64,000 bases of DNA from Sphingomonas sp. TDK1 (lineage in GTDB: Bacteria; Pseudomonadota; Alphaproteobacteria; Sphingomonadales; Sphingomonadaceae). The notes under the pieces were generated by a model. It ran no database searches, was not told the DNA's origin, and was given only the letters and a program-made list of their open reading frames with translations. Within the stretch, counting starts at the first letter, position 1. Each line of letters opens with the position of its first letter. Below, piece by piece: positions 36,392-47,534 of the stretch. The DNA lies in NCBI RefSeq assembly GCF_001650735.1, contig NZ_LXVY01000002.1, forward strand, positions 114,030-178,029, given 5' to 3'. The position numbers and the translations under genes are program-made.

Positions 36392-36895
36392 TTAGCGGCA
36401 GCGGACGTTGCCGCGGTCCACCGAGTGGCCGAGCGCGCCGCCTGCTGCGGCACCAAGGAGCGTGCCGAGGGTCGCATTGCCGCCCGAGGACAGCGCGTTG
36501 CCCAGCAGACCACCGGCGACGCCGCCCACGATCAGACCGGTCGTGCCGTCGTTGCGGCGGCAATAATAGCGCCCGTCATTGCCGCGATAGATACGGTCGT
36601 TCCGGCTCAGGCGACGCTCCTGATAATAGCGACCGTCGCGATAATATTGGTCCGCATAATAGCGACGCTGGCCCGGCGGCAGGCGGTTATAGTCATAGTT
36701 GCGGAAGCGGCGCCAATCGCCGCGTTCCGGGCCGTGACCCCGGCCCGGGCCGCGATCGTTCCAGCGACCGTCGCGGTCGCGGCCATGATCGCGGTCCTGC
36801 CAATGGGCGTCGCGGTTTTGCCAACCCTGCGCCATTGCAGGCACCGTCGGCAGGGTCAGCGCCGCCGCCGCGGCGGCTACGAACAGAATGCGCAT
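36392..36895 (-). CDS. glycine-zipper exported protein (paralog 3)
   Basis: 167 residues. Cleavable signal peptide (MRILFVAAAAAALTLPTVP, AMAQG). A long Arg/Asp/Gly/Trp-rich region (GWQNRDAHWQDRDHGRDRDG) leads to RYYADQYYRDGRYYQERRL and the shared C-terminal module RNDGTTGLIVGGVAGGLLG with LGTLLGAAAGGALGHSV. Nearly identical to the 21303 paralog over the last 75 residues, so a recent duplication. Lipobox absent. Confidence 0.9.
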   Translation of the reverse strand: MRILFVAAAAAALTLPTVPAMAQGWQNRDAHWQDRDHGRDRDGRWNDRGPGRGHGPERGDWRRFRNYDYNRLPPGQRRYYADQYYRDGRYYQERRLSRNDRIYRGNDGRYYCRRNDGTTGLIVGGVAGGLLGNALSSGGNATLGTLLGAAAGGALGHSVDRGNVRCR

Positions 36896-36979
36896 CGTGA
36901 CCTAATCCTTGTCGTTATCGATGCGTGCCGAACGTATGCAAGCGGCGGCAGGTTGCGTGAACATGAAACTACGCCCGGT

Positions 36980-37822
36980 TCATGCAGCGTCCATCGACGG
37001 GACACGCGCATCGCCCGGATAGGCGAACAGCAGATCGCTGCCCACCGTCGCCTCCAGCTCGGCATGGCCTTCCACGGTCAGGCACTCGCCCGCCTTGAAG
37101 GCGACGCCGTCCACCACGCCCTCCCCCTTCACCGGGATCAGCCAGCCGGTCGTGCCTTCGGGCAGGGTGAAGCGGCGATGCCCGCCTTCCCAACGCTCGA
37201 GCACGAACTTCGGCCCTTCGACCAGGATCGTGCGGTTCGGCGCGACCGCGCCCGGCATCGGGTGCGGCACGAACGGCACCGGTTCGGAAACGGCGATGCC
37301 TTCGTCCAGGTGCAGCTCGCGCGGACGACCATAGTCATAGAGGCGATAGGTCGTCTCGCTGTTCTGCTGCACTTCGATCAGCGTGATTCCCGCGCCGATC
37401 GCGTGCACCGTGCCCGAGGCCGAGTAAAAGAAATCGCCCGCCTTGACCGGCTTCCAGTCCAGCATGCCCTCGATCGAGCCATCCAGCGCACCGGCACGCA
37501 GTTCCTCGCGGCTATAGGGTTGCTTGGTGCCGAGCGCGATCGTCGAATCGGGCTGTGCGTCGAGGATCACCCAGCATTCGTCCTTGCCGCGCGGCAGACC
37601 GGCGGCGTGCGCCTGCTCGTCGTTCGGGTGGACCTGCACCGACAATTTCTCGCTCGTGAACAGATATTTGATCAGCAGATCGGGGGTGCTGTCGCCCGGC
37701 GTCTGGAACCAGACCTCGCCGACCGGGTCGCCATCCTTGGCGGGATCGGCAAAGCCCGGATACAGGGTGTGGCGGCCCCAGGGTTTTTCGACGCGATGGG
37801 TGGCGAGAAGCGTTGCGGGCAT
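36980..37822 (-). CDS. manA: class I-type mannose-6-phosphate isomerase
   Basis: 280 residues, shorter than E. coli ManA (391) and nearer the small Firmicute/alphaproteobacterial form. Catalyses mannose-6-P / fructose-6-P interconversion, feeding GDP-mannose for polysaccharides. Zinc ligands visible: SVQVHPNDEQAH (Gln and His), KDECWVIL (Glu) and ASGTVHAIG (His). KPWGRHTLYPGF starts the cupin domain. Stands alone; divergent from bamD by 124 bases. Confidence 0.9.
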   Translation of the reverse strand: MPATLLATHRVEKPWGRHTLYPGFADPAKDGDPVGEVWFQTPGDSTPDLLIKYLFTSEKLSVQVHPNDEQAHAAGLPRGKDECWVILDAQPDSTIALGTKQPYSREELRAGALDGSIEGMLDWKPVKAGDFFYSASGTVHAIGAGITLIEVQQNSETTYRLYDYGRPRELHLDEGIAVSEPVPFVPHPMPGAVAPNRTILVEGPKFVLERWEGGHRRFTLPEGTTGWLIPVKGEGVVDGVAFKAGECLTVEGHAELEATVGSDLLFAYPGDARVPSMDAA

Positions 37823-37946
37823 GGCAGATCCCCTTCGTTGAACGGTACGGAAACGCCAGCGCATGTGGCGCGAAGCGGGTTCCGCCGCAATCCCGCCCCG
37901 AAAAGGATTGTTTGCAGCCACTGGCCCGGTCTAAGAACCCCGCCAT

Positions 37947-38771
37947 ATGCGTAGTCCTCTGCCTCGCGCGCTTGCGTTCGCGCTCCTTCCGGTGTTCGCC
38001 CTTTCCGTCGCCGGCTGTGCCAAGCGCGGCGGGGTGAAGGATCTGCCTTACGTCGCCCGCGACGTCGGCACGCTGTACAGCACGGCCAAGCAGAAGCTGG
38101 ATCAGCACCAGTACAAGCTCGCCGCCGCGCTGTTCGACGAAGTCGAGCGCCAGCACCCCTATTCGGTCTGGGCCCGCCGCGCACAGCTGATGGGCGCGTT
38201 CAGCTATTATCTGAATCGCGACTATGCAGAAGCCATCGCCTCGGCGCAGCGCTTCCTGGCGGTGCACCCTGGTAACCGCGATGCGCCCTATGCTTATTAT
38301 CTCATCGGCATTTCCTATTACGAGCAGATCAGCGACGTCACCCGCGACCAGAAGATCACCCAGCAGGCGCTCGATTCGCTCGGCGAGCTGATTCGCCGCT
38401 ACCCGAACTCGAAATACGCTGCCGACGCCCGCCTGAAGCTCGACCTTGTGCGCGACCATCTCGGCGGCAAGGAAATGGAAGTCGGCCGCTTCTACGAGAA
38501 GCGCGGCCAGTGGCTGGCAGCGGCGCTCCGCTTCCGCACCGTGGTCGACAATTACCAGATGACCACCCATGTGCCGGAAGCGCTGATGCGCCTCACCGAG
38601 AGCTATCTGGCGATGGGCGTGCCCGAGGAAGCGAACAAGGCGGCCGCCGTGCTCGGCGCCAACTATCCGGGCACCGACTGGTACAAGCACGCCTATGAGC
38701 TGATGCAGGAAAACCAGGACAAGCTGGCCGCCGCCGCCAAGGCGAGCCCGCCGCCCAAGCCAAAGAGCTGA
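37947..38771 (+). CDS. bamD: BamD, outer-membrane assembly lipoprotein
   Basis: 274 residues. Lipoprotein signal with lipobox VAGC (Cys24). Five TPR-like repeats: LYSTAKQKLDQHQYKLAAAL, FDEVERQHPYSVWARRAQLM and later FLAVHPGNRDAPYAYYLIGI with YYEQISDVTRDQKITQQA, a BamD hallmark, then LIRRYPNSKYAADARLKL. BamD bridges BamA and client barrel proteins. Essential in most Gram-negatives. Confidence 0.97.
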   Translation: MRSPLPRALAFALLPVFALSVAGCAKRGGVKDLPYVARDVGTLYSTAKQKLDQHQYKLAAALFDEVERQHPYSVWARRAQLMGAFSYYLNRDYAEAIASAQRFLAVHPGNRDAPYAYYLIGISYYEQISDVTRDQKITQQALDSLGELIRRYPNSKYAADARLKLDLVRDHLGGKEMEVGRFYEKRGQWLAAALRFRTVVDNYQMTTHVPEALMRLTESYLAMGVPEEANKAAAVLGANYPGTDWYKHAYELMQENQDKLAAAAKASPPPKPKS

Positions 38772-38792
38772 TTCCAGCGTAAAACCACTTCC

Positions 38793-38807
38793 GTTCTACT
38801 CCTGTTC
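38793..38807 (+). promoter_or_regulatory. LexA (SOS) box upstream of recN
   Basis: GTTC, seven bases (TACTCCT), GTTC: the exact alphaproteobacterial LexA consensus. It ends 18 bases before the recN ATG, the gene classically repressed by LexA. Confidence 0.87.
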
Positions 38808-38825
38808 CTGCGATAGGGGGCCCCG

Positions 38826-40487
38826 ATGCTGACCGCGCTATCCATTCGCGACGTGGTGCTGATCGAGGCGCTGGACCTGGAGTTCGGCGAAGGGCTCGGC
38901 GTGCTGACCGGCGAGACCGGGGCGGGCAAGTCGATCCTGCTCGATGCGCTGGGGCTTGCGCTGGGTGCCCGCGCCGATAGCGGCCTGGTCCGCAGCGGCG
39001 CGGCGCAGGCGGTGGTGGTCGCGAGCTTCCTGCCGCCCGCTGCCGACAGCGCCATCGCCAACCTGTTTGCGCAGAACGGCATGGAGCTGGAGCCGGGCGA
39101 GCCCCTGCTGATCCGCCGTCTGGTCAAGGCCGATGGCGGCAGCCGCGCCTTTGTCAACGACCAGCCCGCTTCGGCCGGGTTCCTGCGCGAGCTGGCGCCG
39201 CATCTCGTCGAAATTCACGGACAGCACGACGATCGCGGCCTGCTCAACCCGCGCGGCCACCGGGTGCTGCTGGATTCCTTCGGACGCTGCGATAGCGGGC
39301 CGGTGTCGATCGCCCACCGCGCCTGGCGCGCGGCCGAGGATGCGCTGGCGGTGGCCCGCGCCGAACAGGACAGCGCCGAGCGGGACCGCGAATGGCTCGA
39401 ACACGCGGTCACCGAACTCGCCGCGCTTGCGCCGGAGGAAGGCGAGGAGGAACGGCTCGCCGAACGCCGCGCCTCGATGCAGCGCGGCGAGAAGATCGCG
39501 ACCGACCTGCAGGGCATCGCGGATCTGCTCGAAGGCTCGGACGGCGGGCTCGCGCGGCTACGGCAGGCGGCGCGGATTCTGGAGCGCGTGTCGGACGATC
39601 ACGAGGCGCTGGCCGAGGCACTGGCAGCGATCGATCGCGCGATCACCGAAGGCAGCGAGGCGCAGGCGCAGGTCGATGCCGCGGCCGAGGCGCTGGCATT
39701 CGATCCTGCCGCGCTCGAGGCGGACGAGGCCCGGCTGTTCGAACTTCGCGCGGTCGCCCGCAAGCACCGGGTCCAGCCGGACGAACTCCCCGCGCTGCTC
39801 GCCGAGCTTTCCGGCCGGATGGAGCGGCTGACCAGCGGCGGCGCAGGCATCGCCAAGCTGGAGAAGGCGGCGACACAAGCACACGCCACCTATCGCGAGG
39901 CGGCACAGACCCTCTCCGCCATGCGCACCATGGCGGCGGCGCGGCTGGATGCGGCGGTGGCGACCGAACTCAAGCCGCTGAAGCTGGATGCGGCGCGCTT
40001 CCGCACCGTGGTGGAGCCGCTGGAGGAGAATCAGTGGAGCGCCGCCGGCATGGACCGGGTGGAGTTCGAAGTCTCGACCAACCCCGGCGCACCGTTCGCG
40101 CCGCTAATGAAAATCGCCAGCGGCGGCGAGCTGTCGCGCTTTATCCTTGCGATGAAGGTGGCGCTGGCCGAGGAAGGCGGCGCCCGCACGCTGATCTTCG
40201 ACGAGATCGATCGCGGCGTGGGCGGCGCGGTGGCGGATGCGATCGGCGAGCGGCTGGCCCGCCTCGCCCAGGGCTCGCAGCTGCTGGTGGTGACGCATAG
40301 CCCGCAGGTCGCGGCGCGCGGGGCGCGGCACCTGCTGATCGCAAAGCGCCACGACGGTATCGTCACGCGCACCGGCGTCACGCCGCTCAGCCCCGAGCAG
40401 CGCCGCGAGGAGATTGCACGCATGCTTTCCGGAGCGGAAATCACCCCCGAGGCACGTGCCCAGGCGGAGCGACTGCTCGCCGCCTGA
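38826..40487 (+). CDS. recN: RecN, DNA double-strand break repair ATPase
   Basis: 553 residues, an SMC-like protein. Walker A GETGAGKS at residues 29-36 with the usual LTALSIRDVVLIEALDLEF start, a long coiled coil around residues 155-380, and at the C-terminus ASGGELSRFILAMK (signature) with LIFDEIDRGVGGAVADAI (Walker B) and VVTHSPQVAARG. RecN gathers broken ends for recombination. A LexA box lies just upstream. GATAGGGGG acts as ribosome binding site. Confidence 0.97.
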   Translation: MLTALSIRDVVLIEALDLEFGEGLGVLTGETGAGKSILLDALGLALGARADSGLVRSGAAQAVVVASFLPPAADSAIANLFAQNGMELEPGEPLLIRRLVKADGGSRAFVNDQPASAGFLRELAPHLVEIHGQHDDRGLLNPRGHRVLLDSFGRCDSGPVSIAHRAWRAAEDALAVARAEQDSAERDREWLEHAVTELAALAPEEGEEERLAERRASMQRGEKIATDLQGIADLLEGSDGGLARLRQAARILERVSDDHEALAEALAAIDRAITEGSEAQAQVDAAAEALAFDPAALEADEARLFELRAVARKHRVQPDELPALLAELSGRMERLTSGGAGIAKLEKAATQAHATYREAAQTLSAMRTMAAARLDAAVATELKPLKLDAARFRTVVEPLEENQWSAAGMDRVEFEVSTNPGAPFAPLMKIASGGELSRFILAMKVALAEEGGARTLIFDEIDRGVGGAVADAIGERLARLAQGSQLLVVTHSPQVAARGARHLLIAKRHDGIVTRTGVTPLSPEQRREEIARMLSGAEITPEARAQAERLLAA

Positions 40488-40619
40488 ACCTGAACGAACC
40501 GCTCCGGCTTGCGACAATTGGTGACGCAAAACCGCAGGTGGTGGGACAAAATCGCGACATCGGCGTTCCACAACGGCTCTCGACCGCAGGGGCGGTCCAG
40601 TTGAAGTGAGGAGTACCCG

Positions 40620-40958
40620 ATGAAGAAGTTCATGCTGCTGATTGCCGGTCTGGGTGTTGCCACCGCCGCCGTGCCCGCGTCGGCCGCTGCCTATCAGCCG
40701 GGCTGGCAGAACATCAACGCTCGTCAGGCGCGCATCGAGCAGCGCATCGACCAGGGGATCCGCTCGGGTTCGCTCAGCCGCCGTGAGGCGACGCAGATCC
40801 GCAACGAGTATCGCGGCTTGGTCCGCCTGGAAGCCCGCTATCGCGCCTCGCGTCCCGGCCTGACGATGCAGGAACGCCGCGATCTCGACCGCCGCTACGA
40901 CGCGCTGTCGGCGAAGATCCGATATGAAAGGCACGATCGCAACAACCACCGTCGCTGA
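40620..40958 (+). CDS. small exported protein, Arg-rich
   Basis: 112 residues. Signal peptide MKKFMLLIAGLGVATAAVPA with cleavage near SAAAYQ; GTGAGGAG lies before the ATG. The mature helical part (NINARQARIEQRIDQGIRSG, SLSRREATQIRNEYRGLVRL) is strongly basic, of the kind seen in many sphingomonad stress or envelope proteins. Function unknown. A strong terminator follows. Confidence 0.75.
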   Translation: MKKFMLLIAGLGVATAAVPASAAAYQPGWQNINARQARIEQRIDQGIRSGSLSRREATQIRNEYRGLVRLEARYRASRPGLTMQERRDLDRRYDALSAKIRYERHDRNNHRR

Positions 40959-40976
40959 TCGCTGCACCTATCAGAC

Positions 40977-41008
40977 AAACGGGCCTCGCCGAAAGGCGGG
41001 GCCCGTTT
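40977..41008 (+). terminator. intrinsic terminator after the exported protein gene
   Basis: AAACGGGC(CT)CGCC, loop GAAA, GGCG(G)GGCCCGTTTT: a GC-rich stem with U-tract TTTT on the plus strand and A-run on the other side. Confidence 0.9.
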
Positions 41009-41051
41009 TCCTTGTGTCTCGAGGCGAGATGCATTCTCGCGCCCGGGCGCT

Positions 41052-41735
41052 TTACAGGACGTCCGACTCCCCGGTGGGATCGCCGCGCTTCATCAGGCCG
41101 CGGATGAAGCCGATCAGCCCGGTCTGGCGCGAGCGCTTCAGCCGCTCGGCCTTGAGGATGGTGTGGACGGCCTCGAAACACTTGTCGGCGTCGTCGTTGA
41201 CCAGGACATAGTCATAGCCGTCCCAGTGGCTCACCTCGTTCGAGGCGCGGGCCATGCGGTGGGCGATGACCTCCGGCGAGTCGGTACGACGGCCTTCGAG
41301 GCGGCGGTGCAGCTCGGCCATCGACGGCGGCAGGATGAATACACGGACCACGTCGCCGCCCATCGTCTGGTGCAGCTGCTGTGCGCCCTGCCAGTCGATG
41401 TCGAACAGCATGTCGCGGCCGGTGGCGAGCACCGCGTCGACCGGGCCCTTGGGCGTACCGTAGCGATGCTTGAAGACGTGCGCCCATTCGATGAAATGGT
41501 GCTGCGAGACCATCTCGCGGAACCGGTCGACGCTGACGAACGTATAGTCGACCCCGTTCACTTCGCCTGGCCGCGGCTCGCGCGTGGTTACCGAGACGGA
41601 GACGGCGAGATCGGGTTCGGCGGCCAGCAGCTTGCGGGCGATGGTCGACTTGCCGGCGCCCGAGGGCGACGAAAGGACAAACAAAACCCCGCGGCGATGG
41701 AATCCATGCGGGTCGTTCTGGTGCGTATGGGCCAT
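41052..41735 (-). CDS. gmk: guanylate kinase
   Basis: 227 residues. Phosphorylates GMP to GDP using ATP. P-loop SSPSGAGKST at residues 22-31, GMP-binding TTREPRPGEVNGVDY and later EWAHVFKHRYGTPK, lid-region FILPPSMAELHRRLEGR. The start MAHTHQNDPHG was preferred over an ATG 45 bases upstream. An extra C-terminal tail of about ten residues is not unusual. Confidence 0.97.
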   Translation of the reverse strand: MAHTHQNDPHGFHRRGVLFVLSSPSGAGKSTIARKLLAAEPDLAVSVSVTTREPRPGEVNGVDYTFVSVDRFREMVSQHHFIEWAHVFKHRYGTPKGPVDAVLATGRDMLFDIDWQGAQQLHQTMGGDVVRVFILPPSMAELHRRLEGRRTDSPEVIAHRMARASNEVSHWDGYDYVLVNDDADKCFEAVHTILKAERLKRSRQTGLIGFIRGLMKRGDPTGESDVL

Positions 41736-41791
41736 GCGCGCCTTTGGCGTAGCGGTACCCGGGCCGTCAAGCCCGGGCACCGTTTCGCGAT

Positions 41792-42010
41792 TTACGCGCC
41801 GAGCCCCGTATCGGGACCGTGCTCGGTCGTCAGCTTGCGCTTGAGATAGGCCGCGCCCACCGCGCCAGCGCCCAGCACGAACGCCGCCGGGACGACGCGC
41901 TTGGCGACTTCCCAGGTCGCGACGCCGACCGCCGCGCCGACCGCGCCGCCCTCGCCGTCGCGCCGGTCGATCTTGCTGCCGACCCAGCCTGCAATCAACT
42001 TGCCGATCAT
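41792..42010 (-). CDS. small glycine-rich membrane protein
   Basis: 72 residues, MIGKLIAGWVGSKIDRRDGE then GAVGAAVGVATWEVAKRVVP and AAFVLGAGAVGAAYLKRKL. One or two Gly/Ala-rich hydrophobic segments with GxxxG patterns. CAAGAACGGTGG-type leader gives GGAGAAGACG before the ATG. No family recognised. Confidence 0.68.
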   Translation of the reverse strand: MIGKLIAGWVGSKIDRRDGEGGAVGAAVGVATWEVAKRVVPAAFVLGAGAVGAAYLKRKLTTEHGPDTGLGA

Positions 42011-42075
42011 CGTCTTCTCCTTCCCCGCAAGAACGGTGGTGCGGCGGCAGCGTTCCCGCCGCTCGCCGCAGCTGA

Positions 42076-43467
<1,392 letters not shown>

Positions 43468-43656
43468 GTGCTTCTCCGCTTGTTTGGCCGCGATGTAGGC
43501 CTCCCGCCCCGCCCCACAACCCGTACGACGGTCGACATTTCAGCGGCGCCGGCCAAGCCCCCGGAAACACTTGGTAACTTGCATTGGGGCAAAGACGGCG
43601 CGCAAAGACGCGGTGCCACCGGCGACAACAGCCGGGGCGACCGCAGGAGAAGAGCC

Positions 43657-44082
43657 ATGATCCCGTTAATTCTGGGGCTGCTGCTCGCCGCCCCCTTTTC
43701 CGAGATCGCGCACAGCGTGCGCATCGACCACCCCGCCGGCCCGGTTCACACTGACTATCGTGCGCAGATCGACATTCGCCACCAGCAGCTCGGCGTGGCG
43801 GCGCCCGGCGGACGCGCCTCGACGTTGCGGTGCCGCTGGCAGGCGGATCTGGTGGTCGACCGTCAAGCTCGCCACGCCGCCGGCACGCTGCAGCGCGAGT
43901 TGCGGCAGGAGGCCGTCGCCTCGGGCAGTCGTCCCGGCTGGTGCACCGCCAACCGCGCGGCCATCACCAAGGACGTTGCCAGTGCAACGAAGGACATGCG
44001 AGGCGCGGTCGAAGCGCTGGCGGCCCGGGATGCCGAAATGCTGCGCGCCGAACTCGATCAAATAGGACGTGTAAACACCTGA
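43657..44082 (+). CDS. small exported or anchored protein before the TorF porin
   Basis: 141 residues after GCAGGAGA. The N-terminus (MIPLILGLLLAAPFSEIAHS) is hydrophobic and could be a signal peptide. The mature part has basic and beta-rich sequence (RIDHPAGPVHTDYRAQIDIR, QADLVVDRQARHAAGTLQR) and two Cys (LRCRW, GWCTAN). Its stop overlaps the porin gene's ATG (TGATG), so the two are co-translated. No family recognised. Confidence 0.72.
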   Translation: MIPLILGLLLAAPFSEIAHSVRIDHPAGPVHTDYRAQIDIRHQQLGVAAPGGRASTLRCRWQADLVVDRQARHAAGTLQRELRQEAVASGSRPGWCTANRAAITKDVASATKDMRGAVEALAARDAEMLRAELDQIGRVNT

Positions 44083-44822
44083 TGCGTATCCCGATTGCTA
44101 TTGCCGCGTTTGCCGCGCTCGCCCTTCCGCTCGCTGCCCAGGCCCAGGTGCTGCCGAAGGTTTCCGGCGGCGTCGAGCTTTCGACCGACGAGAGCCGCCG
44201 CGGCCTAAGCTGGAGCGAGAATCAGTTGAGCGCCTCCGCCGACGCGAGTGCCGGTATCCTTGGCTTCGACGCCTCCGCCCGCGTCGCGATGGTACGCGAA
44301 TCCAGCCGCCATGCCGGCGCCGATACGGTGTTCGATCTAGAGGCCGGTCATGGCTTCGGCATCGGCGCATTCAACCTGCGCGGCTTCGTGACCGGCCATG
44401 TCTTTACCGGTGCGGCGCGGGCGATGGACTATGTCGAGGTCGGCGCCGACGGCAGTTTTTCGCTTGGGCCGCTGCGGCTGAACGGGGGCGCAACCTATGC
44501 GCCCGACCAGGGGCCGATCGGCGGCGACAATCTCTATCTGCACGCCGGCGCAGCAGTAGGAATCCCGACAACGCCGTTCACCGTGTCCGGGTCGATCGGC
44601 CACACGACCGGCAGCACCGACGACGCCCGCGCAGCCCGGCTGCGCCCAACCGGCGACTATACGGACTGGCGGATCGGCGTGGAACATGTCACCGGGCCGC
44701 TGACACTAGGCGTTGACTATGTCGGGACGGACATCGACACCAACCGTGCCGTCACATCCCCTTATGCGGACCTGCGACACAGCGGCAACCGCGTTCTGGG
44801 CCGCGCACGGTTGTCCTTCTGA
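44082..44822 (+). CDS. TorF-family putative porin
   Basis: 246 residues. Signal peptide (MRIPIAIAAFAALALPLAA, QAQ), then KVSGGVELSTDESRRGLSWS, typical of the TorF/Gcw_chp group of outer-membrane proteins. Alternating polar/aromatic beta strands continue to the terminal Phe (RARLSF), the BAM signal. Solute unknown. Coupled to the gene at 43657; ends at a strong hairpin. Confidence 0.85.
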   Translation: MRIPIAIAAFAALALPLAAQAQVLPKVSGGVELSTDESRRGLSWSENQLSASADASAGILGFDASARVAMVRESSRHAGADTVFDLEAGHGFGIGAFNLRGFVTGHVFTGAARAMDYVEVGADGSFSLGPLRLNGGATYAPDQGPIGGDNLYLHAGAAVGIPTTPFTVSGSIGHTTGSTDDARAARLRPTGDYTDWRIGVEHVTGPLTLGVDYVGTDIDTNRAVTSPYADLRHSGNRVLGRARLSF

Positions 44823-44830
44823 GGCCGGCA

Positions 44831-44856
44831 CTCCCCTCCCATAGGCGGGAGGGGAG
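44831..44856. terminator. bidirectional hairpin between convergent genes
   Basis: Perfect 10-bp stem CTCCCCTCCC / GGGAGGGGAG with loop ATAGGC, between the porin and copper-chaperone stops. It resembles a single REP-like unit of the window's repeat group. No clear U-tract. Confidence 0.7.
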
Positions 44857-44866
44857 CCAGTAAACC

Positions 44867-45304
44867 CTACCGTCCCTCGGCGCCGGGCACCGCGACATCC
44901 GCCTCTGCCGTAAGCGTGTGTCCACTGGCGAAGCGCAATGTCAGCGGCACCTTCTCGCCGCCATGGACGTTCGGCACCATCCCGAATAACATGATATGCT
45001 TGCCGCCCGGCGCGAACTTCACCTCCGACCCCACCGGCAGGTCGATGCTGGCAAGCGGTGTCATCTTCACCACCCCACCGGCATCCTTCACGCTCTCGTG
45101 GATTTCCGCCCGGTCCGCCGCGCGGGTAGAGATCCCGACCAGCGTCTCCGCCTCGCGTCCGCCGTGCAGCGTGAAGTACGCGGCACCGGGCTGGCCGGCC
45201 ACCGCCGGCAGGCGTATCCAGGCGCCGTCGACCTTCACGCCGTCCGATTGCGGCGAACAGGCCGCCAACATCGTCACCGCCAATAGCCCCGCCAGACTCC
45301 GCAT
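44867..45304 (-). CDS. PCuAC-type periplasmic copper chaperone
   Basis: 145 residues. The copper motif is seen: EIHESVKDAGGVVKM and further on KHIMLFG, giving the H-x-x-x...M and H-x-M ligands of PCuAC. Lipobox LAAC in MRSLAGLLAVTMLAAC. Of two candidate ATGs, the second (45304) has GGGAGG at six bases and was chosen. Delivers copper to cytochrome oxidase assembly in the periplasm. Confidence 0.92.
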   Translation of the reverse strand: MRSLAGLLAVTMLAACSPQSDGVKVDGAWIRLPAVAGQPGAAYFTLHGGREAETLVGISTRAADRAEIHESVKDAGGVVKMTPLASIDLPVGSEVKFAPGGKHIMLFGMVPNVHGGEKVPLTLRFASGHTLTAEADVAVPGAEGR

Positions 45305-45352
45305 CGGCATCCTCCCTCTTTGATTTGGGAAATCTTGTAGAAAGACGGGCGT

Positions 45353-45380
45353 CTTGCGGCAAGGCACGACGCACCTATAT
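45353..45380 (+). promoter_or_regulatory. RpoH (sigma-32) promoter of dnaK
   Basis: CTTG at 45353-45356, 17 bases, then CCTATAT at 45374-45380. This fits the alphaproteobacterial heat-shock consensus CTTG-N17/18-CYTATNT exactly. It lies about 100 bases before the dnaK ATG. No CIRCE element accompanies it, so dnaK appears RpoH- and not HrcA-controlled. Confidence 0.85.
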
Positions 45381-45480
45381 CCCCCCTCGGACATCTGGAC
45401 GACGGCCGCCTCTTCTGGGGCCGGCATCCGGACAACGCTTATGAACCCTTTTGTTTCGATTGTGGGGGCCAACGAGGACC

Positions 45481-47403
<1,923 letters not shown>

Positions 47404-47532
47404 CTATTGCCCCTCCCTCTCCCCGTTGGGGGAGAGGGCCGGGGAGAGGGGGAGTGCGGCGAGATGACGCGTACCGTGTCGGACAGGCTCCACTCCCAAC
47501 CCTCTCCTCGCAAGCGGGGAGAGGGCTTTTTT
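47404..47532. repeat. paired palindromic repeat forming the dnaK-dnaJ junction
   Basis: Left hairpin CCCTCTCCCCGTTGGGGGAG at about 47413-47434, and right hairpin CCCTCTCC (47500-47507) / GGAGAGGG (47518-47525) followed by T6 (47527-47532). The whole intergenic region is repeat. The right part is shaped like an intrinsic terminator, and its 3' arm is also the only purine-rich stretch that can serve as dnaJ ribosome binding site. Confidence 0.85.
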
Positions 47533-47534
47533 GA

